Below are positions 38,718 to 46,135 of a DNA stretch of 64,000 bases, piece by piece. The stretch is from contig CAWFMF010000004.1 in the NCBI GenBank assembly GCA_963816985.1, forward strand, positions 4,154,001-4,218,000, read 5' to 3'. This DNA comes from JAIVJM01 sp963816985. Its GTDB lineage: Bacteria; Acidobacteriota; Blastocatellia; Pyrinomonadales; Pyrinomonadaceae. A program made the position numbers and the translations under genes. Numbering within the stretch: the stretch's first letter is position 1; every line of letters begins with the position of its first letter. A model generated the notes under the pieces. It made no database searches. It had not been told where the DNA came from and worked only from the letters and a program-made list of their open reading frames with translations.

Positions 38718-40463
38718 ATGACGGCAAAACATTTAATCTTGAGGGTCGTTCTCGTCGCAGTCTTCGTCTTCGCACCGCTCGCGCCGTTCATCGGCGGCGG
38801 CTTTTGCGTGAAGGTCGTTGCGGCTTCGCGTCAGCCGGTGCGCGCGAGGCGGGGGATGGTCGCTTCGACGAGCAAGCTCGCTTCGCAGGCAGGCGTGGAC
38901 GTTTTGCGGCGCGGCGGCAACGCCGTGGACGCAGCCGTGGCGGTCGCTCTGGCTCTGGCGGTCACGTACCCGGCGGCGGGCAACCTCGGCGGCGGCGGCT
39001 TCATGATGATTCGTTTGCGCGACGGGCGCACGACCGCGATTGACTACCGCGAGATGGCCCCGGCAGCCGCGCACCGCAACGTCTACCTGGACGCGCAGGG
39101 GAACCTCATCAAAGGCGAGGGCTCTTCGACGCTCGGCTACCGCGCCTCCGGCGTGCCGGGGACGGTCGCGGGGATGGAGTTGGCTTTGAAGAAGTACGGC
39201 TCCGGCAAATTCACTTGGGCGCAACTGGTCGAGCCCGCGCGCCGTCTCGCCGCCGAAGGGTTCCCCGTGCCCTTTAACATCGCCCGCTCGCTTCGCGAAA
39301 ACGAGAGTCTGGGTCTGTATCCCGACACGAAAAAAATCCTCCTCAAGAACGGAGCGTTCTACGAAGAGGGCGAAGTCTGGCGGCAGCCCGAACTGGCCGC
39401 GACGTTCGCGCGGATGCAGCGGCAGGGGCCGCGCGAGTTTTACGAGGGGCGGACGGCGCGGCTCATCGCCGACGACATGCGGCGCAACGGCGGGCTGATT
39501 ACGTTCGAGGACATGAAGAACTACGTGGCGAAGGAGCGCGTGCCGCTGCGGACGACTTACCGAGGCTTCGAGGTGATTTCGATGCCGCCGCCTTCGTCGG
39601 GCGGCGCGGTGCTCATCGAGATGCTCAACATCCTCGAAGGCTTCGACCTCCGCAACCTCGGCTGGTCTTCGTCCGAGCGGTATCATCTGATGACCGAGGC
39701 GATGCGCCGCGCCTTCGCCGACCGCGCCGAGTACATGGGCGACGCCGACTTCGTCAAAGTCCCGGTCGCGGGGTTGATAGACAAGTCATACGCCGAGCGT
39801 CTGCGCAAGAGTATTCGCGCGGATCGCGCCTCGACGAGCGCGGAGGTGCGCGCCGGTCGCCCCGTCGGGGCCGAGTCCGAAGAGACCACGCACTTCACGG
39901 TCGTGGACGCGGCGGGCAACGCCGTCTCGAACACTTACACCTTGAACGACAGCTTCGGCTCGAAGGTCGTCATGCGCGGGACGGGGATTTTGATGAACAA
40001 CGAGATGGACGACTTCGCCGCCAAACCGGGCACGCCGAACCTCTACGGCTTGATTCAAGGCGAGAACAACGCCGTCGCGGCGCGCAAGCGGCCCCTCTCG
40101 GCGATGACGCCGACCTTCGTGCTGCGCAAGGACGGCTCGCTCTGGTTCGCCGTCGGCTCGCCCGGCGGCCCGACCATCATCAACACCGTCTTGCAGGTCA
40201 TCACCAACGTCGTGGACTTCGACATGAACATCCAGCAGGCGATTGACGCGCCGCGCATCCATCACCAATGGCTGCCGGACGAGCTTGTCTACGAGCCCTT
40301 CGGGATGTCAGCCGACACCGCGCGCTCTTTGACGAGTCGCGGCCATCAGGTAACGTTGAAGCGGTACATGGGCGACGCGCAGGGTGTGATGATAGAAGAG
40401 CAGACCGGCGTCCGGCTCGGCGCGAGCGACCCGCGCAACTTCGGCGAGCCCGTGGGGTATTAG
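38718..40463 (+). CDS. ggt: gamma-glutamyltransferase (GGT), exported
   Basis: An Ntn hydrolase that transfers or hydrolyses the gamma-glutamyl group of glutathione and gamma-glutamyl peptides. The 581-residue precursor starts with a hydrophobic export signal (HLILRVVLVAVFVFAPLAPF). The large-subunit landmarks are GMVASTSKLASQAGVDVLRR, GGNAVDAAVA and PAAGNLGGGGFMM. Self-cleavage should occur before T390 in TTHFTVVD, where the threonine becomes the nucleophile; the small subunit carries GTGILMNNEMDDF and GSPGGPTIINTVLQVI. It is a complete, probably periplasmic enzyme. It stands alone between a REPIN and an inverted-repeat region, near other peptide-processing genes. Confidence 0.95.
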   Translation: MTAKHLILRVVLVAVFVFAPLAPFIGGGFCVKVVAASRQPVRARRGMVASTSKLASQAGVDVLRRGGNAVDAAVAVALALAVTYPAAGNLGGGGFMMIRLRDGRTTAIDYREMAPAAAHRNVYLDAQGNLIKGEGSSTLGYRASGVPGTVAGMELALKKYGSGKFTWAQLVEPARRLAAEGFPVPFNIARSLRENESLGLYPDTKKILLKNGAFYEEGEVWRQPELAATFARMQRQGPREFYEGRTARLIADDMRRNGGLITFEDMKNYVAKERVPLRTTYRGFEVISMPPPSSGGAVLIEMLNILEGFDLRNLGWSSSERYHLMTEAMRRAFADRAEYMGDADFVKVPVAGLIDKSYAERLRKSIRADRASTSAEVRAGRPVGAESEETTHFTVVDAAGNAVSNTYTLNDSFGSKVVMRGTGILMNNEMDDFAAKPGTPNLYGLIQGENNAVAARKRPLSAMTPTFVLRKDGSLWFAVGSPGGPTIINTVLQVITNVVDFDMNIQQAIDAPRIHHQWLPDELVYEPFGMSADTARSLTSRGHQVTLKRYMGDAQGVMIEEQTGVRLGASDPRNFGEPVGY

Positions 40464-40590
40464 AGTGTGTGGCAAGACTAGTGTGTGGCAAGACTGTAGG
40501 GGCAGGGCTTGTCCCTGCCCGCTCAAGAGTCATTAACTACGGCGTTGAAGCTCACGGCACAGCGGGCAGGGACAAGCCCTGCCCCTACAG
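40464..40590. repeat. 16-bp tandem duplication and 30-bp perfect inverted repeat
   Basis: AGTGTGTGGCAAGACT is present twice in tandem (40464-40479, 40480-40495), starting right after the ggt stop. The last two bases overlap the left arm of a perfect 30-bp inverted repeat (40494-40523 with 40561-40590). Each arm is itself palindromic around GGGCAGGG/CCCTGCCC. The remaining 40591-40687 carries only the pepP-like gene's ribosome-binding site. Confidence 0.85.
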
Positions 40591-40687
40591 ACGTACCCGA
40601 CGTTGATGTTTTGAAACTCAATCTTAGTGCTACAATTCGGGCCGCGCCCGCCGTGCAGTTTGAGAAAATAATAAGGAGCATGTCGTT

Positions 40688-42487
40688 TTGAAAAATATTA
40701 ATTTCAGCAGAATGCGTGTGTTTGTCTTCGCCGTCGCGCTCGCCTTGAGCGTCGCCGGAGGGTTCGTCCCCGTGGGGCGTGTGTCCGGTGCGGCGTCCGA
40801 GCCGCCCTCGATTCGCGTCGCGCCCGCCGCGCCCGTCTTCAGGGACGAAGAGCGTGTGGCCGAGCTGGCCGCGCGTCGCGCGCGCGTCGCCGAGAAGATC
40901 GGGCCGAAGTCAATCATCGTCCTCTTTAGCGGCGAGCCGCGCGTCTACACCAACGACGTGAGCTACGAGTTCCGGCAGGAGAACAATCTTTTTTACCTGA
41001 CGCACCTCAAGCAGCAGGGCGCGACGCTCGTCCTCTTGCCCGGCAACGAAGGGATGAAGGAAGTGCTGTTCCTGCCGCGCCGCAATCCTGCCGCCGAGAC
41101 GTGGACGGGCCACATGTACAGCGCCGAGGAGGCGCGGCGCATCTCCGGCATCACGGAGATTTGGGAGGCCAAGGAGTTCCAGCCCTTCATGCAGTCCGTC
41201 CGCACGCGGCGCGCATATCGCCCGCAGCCCGAAAGCATTCTGCTTTCCACGCAGACGGCTGCGGCGCAGCCCGCCTCGCAAAACACGACGACGCCCGTCG
41301 CCTCGAACGCTTCAGCGACGGCGAGCGCGCAGCCTTCCACGGCTTCGTCGCCAAGTCCGGCAGTCGCCGCTGGCTTCGAGCCGCTCTATAGCGCGATGCT
41401 TCAGAACGACGCGGCGCTTTACCTCCTGCTTCCGGGCGGGAACGGCGAGAGCCGCGAGTTCCGGCAGGAGCAGGAGTTCGCCGCGCAGTGGGCGAAGGCC
41501 GCGACCGGCCTCAACGTCCGCACCGCGTGGCCCATCTTCGTCGAGATGAGGATGAGAAAGTCGCCCTCCGAAATGCGTCTGCTGCAACACGCCGTGGACA
41601 TCAGCATCGAGGGCCACCAGCGCGCGCAGGCCGTCGCGCCCGCCGCGAAGTGGGAGTACGAAGTCGAGGCCGAGATTGATTACACCTACCGCCGCCGCAA
41701 CGCCGACAACTGGGGCTACCCGAACATCGTCGGCTGCGGCCCGAACGCGACGACGCTCCACTATGAAGAGTCGCAGGGGAAGGTCAACGGGGGCGACTTG
41801 ATTCTGATTGACTCCGGCGCGGAATACGAGCACTACACGGCGGACGTGACGCGCACCTTCCCCGCTTCGGGGAAGTTCACGCCCGCGCAGGCCGAAATCT
41901 ATAACATCGTGCTGGCCGCGCAGGAGGCTTCATTCAAGGCCATCAAGCCGGGCGCGTCCATCTCGGACGTTCACAACGCCTCGGTCGAGGTCATCAAGGA
42001 CGGCTTGCTGCGCCTCGGACTCATCTCCGACCGCAACTCCGAACAGTATCGCCTCTGGTTCATGCACGGCACTTCGCACTGGCTCGGCATGAACGTCCAC
42101 GACGTCGGGATGCGCGGCGCGCGTCTCGCGCCCGACATGGTCTTCACGGTCGAGCCGGGCGTCTACATCCGCCTCGACGCGCTCGAACATCTGCCCGCGA
42201 CACCGGAGAACGCGAAGTTCATCGCCGCCGTCCGGCCCGCCTTCGAGAAGTACCGCGGGATAGGCGTCCGCATCGAGGACGACGTGGTGGTGACGGCTGA
42301 CGGCTACCGCAACCTCTCGGTGGCGCTCGCGCGGACGATTCCCGAAATCGAAGCCTTCATCGCGCGCGCGCGCAACGAAGTCCGCGCTTCGCTTCCGCCC
42401 CTCAACGGCGCGATGCGCAACGGCCACGCCTTCGTCGGCTCGCCCGCCGCCTACGCTCGACGCACGCACGCGCACGGCGACGAGTAA
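40688..42487 (+). CDS. pepP: Xaa-Pro aminopeptidase (M24B), exported, with long low-complexity insert
   Basis: A 599-residue precursor with a signal peptide (MRVFVFAVALALSVAGGFVP after a short leader). The N-terminal creatinase-like domain ends in FQPFMQSVRTRRAY. A linker of about 45 residues rich in Ala, Ser, Thr, Pro and Gln follows. The pita-bread domain has metal ligands in LIDSGAEYEHYTADVTRTFP, HGTSHWLGMNVHDVG, FTVEPGVYI and VRIEDDVVVT. It removes N-terminal residues before proline. The start is a TTG at 40688, 9 bp after AAGGAG; an ATG at 40680 would give only ATG-TCG-TTT-TGA and overlaps this start. Confidence 0.9.
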   Translation: MKNINFSRMRVFVFAVALALSVAGGFVPVGRVSGAASEPPSIRVAPAAPVFRDEERVAELAARRARVAEKIGPKSIIVLFSGEPRVYTNDVSYEFRQENNLFYLTHLKQQGATLVLLPGNEGMKEVLFLPRRNPAAETWTGHMYSAEEARRISGITEIWEAKEFQPFMQSVRTRRAYRPQPESILLSTQTAAAQPASQNTTTPVASNASATASAQPSTASSPSPAVAAGFEPLYSAMLQNDAALYLLLPGGNGESREFRQEQEFAAQWAKAATGLNVRTAWPIFVEMRMRKSPSEMRLLQHAVDISIEGHQRAQAVAPAAKWEYEVEAEIDYTYRRRNADNWGYPNIVGCGPNATTLHYEESQGKVNGGDLILIDSGAEYEHYTADVTRTFPASGKFTPAQAEIYNIVLAAQEASFKAIKPGASISDVHNASVEVIKDGLLRLGLISDRNSEQYRLWFMHGTSHWLGMNVHDVGMRGARLAPDMVFTVEPGVYIRLDALEHLPATPENAKFIAAVRPAFEKYRGIGVRIEDDVVVTADGYRNLSVALARTIPEIEAFIARARNEVRASLPPLNGAMRNGHAFVGSPAAYARRTHAHGDE

Positions 42488-42510
42488 GACGTTCGAGTCT
42501 GGATGCTTTT

Positions 42511-42630
42511 GTCTCCGAAGGGGACGAAGGTGATAGCCGGGGGCAAGTGCTCAGCACGTCGCCCCCGGAACTTCGACCCTGAATGGGTCGCTGATTCAAC
42601 GTTGAATCTGCGACCCCTTCAGGGTCGAAT
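42511..42630. repeat. nested palindrome array after pepP (related to 23150-23380)
   Basis: It contains CCGGGGGC (42537-42544) with GCCCCCGG (42561-42568), then CGACCCTGAATGGGTCG (42574-42590), a TTCAACGTTGAA core, and CGACCCCTTCAGGGTCG (42611-42627). The last module is identical to 23269-23285 and the order matches the element near pgl. Confidence 0.8.
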
Positions 42631-42668
42631 TCATCATGCCAATGCTTCTTGAGAAAGAGAGCGGTGTC

Positions 42669-43676
42669 TTAACGCAGGTACGGGGCGACATTCTTTGCTA
42701 TCGTCTGTATCTCTTTCTTTGTCAGTTCCAGGCGGCAAAACGCCTCCCATGCCTCGCGTGGTAGAAGGTTGGGGTTGGAGCCGACCGCCGCGTCCGAACC
42801 ATAAAGAATCCGTTTGACTCCGATCTGGCGAATCCGCTTGACCAGAAGGGCTGAAGTCTCAGCCGAATTTCCGGGCACAGCGACGGTCGTTACGTCGAAC
42901 CAAAGCTTCCGCGTCCGCGAGTCGTTTTTCGCGACCGCCTCGGCAAGCACTTCGAGCACTGAATGGGCTGGCGGATCATCAAAGCCCGGCCCCGAAGCAG
43001 CAAGGTGAGCAATTTGCACCGGCACATCGGGAACAAGCGGAAGCAACTGTTCGAGGAACGCGCGAGCCTGCTCCGCGCCGTAAGGTCTCTGTTTGGAGAT
43101 TGAAGCTCTCATATGCACCACGATTGCCATGCGGTGAGAATTTGCCGCGCGAAAAATGCTCTTTAACTTTTCGATATGCTCCGGCTTCTCCAACTGCACG
43201 TCTGAGTTGCCGACATGCAGCTTAATCCCGTGCCGGAGATTCGGGTCTTTGGCGCATCGCCTGAGTTCGTCGAGTGCATAATCTTTGAGAGGGTTGAAGC
43301 CGCAAAATGCCCGAAAGCGCTTTGGAAACAGGGCGGCTTGGGCGGCTACCCAGTCATTCTCGGCTTTGACTTTTGCATACTCGTCCTGCGGTTCACGTCC
43401 GGGTCTTCCATAAGAATACGCAGTGGACAAGAGCACAGCACGCTTGATACCGGCTGCGTCCAACAGCCCGATGACATCTTGAGCCGTGACCGGCTTTATC
43501 TTCTGGAACTCCGCCATCGCCGGGCTGAACACATGCTGATGGTTATCCGCCTGAGGAGTGACCTGTTCAGACCGGGAATTAGACTTGGAAGATTGCCCGG
43601 TTTGAGCGAGCGCCGCGACAGAAGCCGGAAAGAGCAGCGAAAGAACCTGAAGAGCTACAAGCAATCGTTTTATCAT
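42669..43676 (-). CDS. exported amidohydrolase-2-family protein
   Basis: A 335-residue TIM-barrel metal hydrolase. The start is set at 43676, where the minus strand shows GGAGGT 6 bp upstream and a clean signal peptide (MIKRLLVALQVLSLLFPASV). The frame extends 26 codons further up but without such signals. Metal-site candidates are DNHQHVF (HxH), GIKLHVGN, VVHMRAS, IAHLAASG and LYGSDAAVG. The family includes hydrolases and decarboxylases; I cannot name the substrate. Base composition is visibly lower in GC than in every neighbour, and codon choice is mixed, which suggests horizontal acquisition. It is flanked on both sides by GGGGGC palindromes. Confidence 0.82.
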   Translation of the reverse strand: MIKRLLVALQVLSLLFPASVAALAQTGQSSKSNSRSEQVTPQADNHQHVFSPAMAEFQKIKPVTAQDVIGLLDAAGIKRAVLLSTAYSYGRPGREPQDEYAKVKAENDWVAAQAALFPKRFRAFCGFNPLKDYALDELRRCAKDPNLRHGIKLHVGNSDVQLEKPEHIEKLKSIFRAANSHRMAIVVHMRASISKQRPYGAEQARAFLEQLLPLVPDVPVQIAHLAASGPGFDDPPAHSVLEVLAEAVAKNDSRTRKLWFDVTTVAVPGNSAETSALLVKRIRQIGVKRILYGSDAAVGSNPNLLPREAWEAFCRLELTKKEIQTIAKNVAPYLR

Positions 43677-43810
43677 TAAGATACCTCCAAACAAATTGTT
43701 ACTATTGATAAACGCCGCCGAGCCTCGTTTTGTGACAAGAATGACAGTCTCCATCAGAAACCGGCAAAGGCGTCTTCGTCACTAAACTTTAATCAAAGGA
43801 CTCAAACGCA

Positions 43811-43853
43811 TAACCGGGGGCGACGCAAACGAAATTTGCGTCGCCCCCGGTTA
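43811..43853. repeat. 19-bp perfect palindrome with CCGGGGGC core
   Basis: TAACCGGGGGCGACGCAAA (43811-43829) pairs exactly with 43835-43853 over a 5-nt loop. The stem shares the GCAAACGAA/TTTGC inner sequence of the element at 23175-23211. It lies between convergent/tandem minus-strand gene ends and may terminate transcription from the right. Confidence 0.8.
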
Positions 43854-43882
43854 TTATCTTCCGCCCTTTCAAGGCGTTGGTC

Positions 43883-46135
43883 TCATTCGTAGCTCAACGC
43901 GTCAACCGCGTCCTGCCGCGCGGCACGGAGCGCCGGGTAGAGCGCGCCGAGTGTCCCACCGACGACGCCGATGAGGAGGGCGATGCCGACCCAACGCGGC
44001 TCGATGTCCACGCTCAGGGAAGTCATGCGCGTGACGAAGAAGCGCGCCGCGAGCGTCAGGAGGACGCCGACGATGACGCCGATGACGCTGACGACGAGCG
44101 CCTCCTGCTCAATCACCCACGCGATTGAGGCGTTCGGCATGCCGAGCGCCTTCAAGACCCCTATCTGCCGCGTCCGCTCGGTGACGGTCGTGTACATCGC
44201 GAGCAGGATGACGAGCATGCTGATGACGGCGGCGACGCCGACGACGACGTTGATGAAGACATTGAGGGCGGGCACGCCCGACGCGTAAAGCTCCGGCAGG
44301 TCGCGCGTGAAGATAATCTGTTGGTCGGGGAACCTTTCGTGGATGCGCGCGGCCACGGCGTCCTGCTCCGAGGGGTTGTCGCAGGCGACGAAGATCGTCG
44401 TGCAGTTGTCGCCGACGCCGACCTGCTCCTGCATCGTCTTCAGGGGAATCTTGATGCGCCCGCCGCCCGGCGGCTCGTAGATGCCGACGATGCGGAAGTC
44501 CTGATCGTAGAGCTTCACCGTGTCGCCCAGCTTCGCCTTGCGCTGCTCCTTCCAGATCGAATCCACGATGGCCTCGCGGCCTTCGCCGGGCGCGCGCCCC
44601 TCGATGATTCGCGTCCCGGCGAGCTGCGCGTAGCGTTCGAACGGAACGCCGTCAATCACGCGGAGGCCGAAGCCCGTGTCGCTCCCGACGGTGTTCTGGC
44701 CGACGGGCACGGCGACGCGGACGCCCTCGACCTGCTCGATCTCGTCGGCGCGCGAGATGGGCAGCGCGAAGGGCTGCGAGCCTGAGAGGCCCGTCGTGCC
44801 GGAAGCGCGGATCATCAGTTGCGCGCCCACGTCGGCCTCTCTCCGCCCGCGCTCGCGCAGGATGCCGTGCGCGAGTCCGACGGTGAAGACGATGAGGAGC
44901 ACGCCGACGCCGACGCCGAGCACGGAGACGAGCGTGCGCGCCGGGCGGTGCGAGATGTTCGAGAGCACAAGATTGTCCATAGCTTTACGCAAACGCGGGT
45001 GGCGTTCGAGAATCTTCTCCGCCGCGCGCGGGACGGCGTGCCGCGCCAGCACGAGGAGTCCGAGCCCCGCCCAGACTATCATCCCCGCCTTGCGGACGAT
45101 GCCGAGCGTCACCCCGACGGCGGTGGCGAAGCCGAGCCGGTTGAGGATGAAGCCCGTCCCGCCCTCGTAGACGCCGATGGTCGCGGGCACGAACCCGAAG
45201 ACGAGGTTGATGACCTTCGTCAGCGAATCAATTATATAAGCCACACCCGCCCCCGGCTCAAAGCCGAGCATGCGGAGGATGACGTAAGCCTCAAGGACGG
45301 TCGAGGCGTGCGAGAGCATGTCGAGCGCGATCATCCAGAAGAAGGCGCGGGGCCGCTGCTTGTAAAAGTCGTAGACGTTCCCCTCGATGTCCTGAATCTT
45401 TTCGCGCCTCGCCGCGAGCCAGTGCGGCTTGAGCCGCAGGCGGATGAGGAGGTCAACCGCCGACGTAATCGGCATGTGGCGGCTGACGACCGCCGCCACG
45501 ATGAAGACCGACGCGAGCATCATCCCCCCGGCGATGAGGATGAGCGGATACTTCACGGCGTCGGGCACGTCGTAGGTGGCGAGCATGACGCACGCGCCGC
45601 TTGAAATGAAGAGCGCGACCGAGAGGTTGTAGAGCAGATTGTCAACGACGAGCGCCTGCACGCGCGACGCTAAGGAGACGCGCTCGCGCAAAAGCGCCGC
45701 CTTCGTCGCCTCGCCGAGCACCGGCCCCGTGAAGGTGAGGAAGGTGACGGCCTCGCCGCCGATGCGCGTCGTGAAAGCCTTCCACAGGCTGAAGCCCCGC
45801 TCGCGCGGCGGGACGGCTATCCAGAGCGAGAGCGCGCGCAGGAAGTGGCGCACGCCGATGAGCGCGAGGAGCCCGATGAAGCCGAAGCCGATCTGCGCGA
45901 GCGCCTCGAAGATTGGCCCCGTGCCGACGTGCTGGATGACGAAGACGAGGAGCGCCGCGCCGAGCACGAAGGCCGCGCCGTGCAGGTAAAACATCCAGCC
46001 GCGCTTGGCCTTAGTCCCCGTGCCCTCGCCGTCCGGCCCGACGCCTCCGTCCGTGAAGCGGTCGGCTGAGTCTCGCCCCGAATCCTTGTTGATGAAAGCG
46101 TCGCCGACGCCGCTCTCTTTGTCTCGCAGCGTCAA
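43883..46135 (-). CDS. flippase-like (LPG-synthase-TM type) and FtsX/MacB-type permease fusion protein
   Basis: A 750-residue membrane protein in two parts. Residues ~45-375 match the multi-spanning LPG_synthase_TM/UPF0104 family: FLTFTGPVLGEATKAALL, INLVFGFVPATIGVYEGGTG. That family includes flippase-like proteins linked to lipid or polyprenyl-sugar export. Residues ~388-750 are a complete MacB/FtsX-type ABC permease: a first membrane helix (ARTLVSVLGVGVGVLLIVFT), a large periplasmic domain, then three helices with TERTRQIGVLKALGMPNASI and ALYPALRAARQDAVDAL. The junction is LRKAMDNLVLSNISHRPART, and MDNLVLS would be a normal permease start, so two genes may have fused. Translation starts at TTG 46135, overlapping the upstream stop by 4 bp. 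No cognate ATPase gene is in the window. Confidence 0.85.
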   Translation of the reverse strand: MTLRDKESGVGDAFINKDSGRDSADRFTDGGVGPDGEGTGTKAKRGWMFYLHGAAFVLGAALLVFVIQHVGTGPIFEALAQIGFGFIGLLALIGVRHFLRALSLWIAVPPRERGFSLWKAFTTRIGGEAVTFLTFTGPVLGEATKAALLRERVSLASRVQALVVDNLLYNLSVALFISSGACVMLATYDVPDAVKYPLILIAGGMMLASVFIVAAVVSRHMPITSAVDLLIRLRLKPHWLAARREKIQDIEGNVYDFYKQRPRAFFWMIALDMLSHASTVLEAYVILRMLGFEPGAGVAYIIDSLTKVINLVFGFVPATIGVYEGGTGFILNRLGFATAVGVTLGIVRKAGMIVWAGLGLLVLARHAVPRAAEKILERHPRLRKAMDNLVLSNISHRPARTLVSVLGVGVGVLLIVFTVGLAHGILRERGRREADVGAQLMIRASGTTGLSGSQPFALPISRADEIEQVEGVRVAVPVGQNTVGSDTGFGLRVIDGVPFERYAQLAGTRIIEGRAPGEGREAIVDSIWKEQRKAKLGDTVKLYDQDFRIVGIYEPPGGGRIKIPLKTMQEQVGVGDNCTTIFVACDNPSEQDAVAARIHERFPDQQIIFTRDLPELYASGVPALNVFINVVVGVAAVISMLVILLAMYTTVTERTRQIGVLKALGMPNASIAWVIEQEALVVSVIGVIVGVLLTLAARFFVTRMTSLSVDIEPRWVGIALLIGVVGGTLGALYPALRAARQDAVDALSYE

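Noticed and set aside
43883..46135. Complete MacB-type ABC exporter
   Set aside because: Only the permease domain is present; no nucleotide-binding domain or adaptor gene is in the window.
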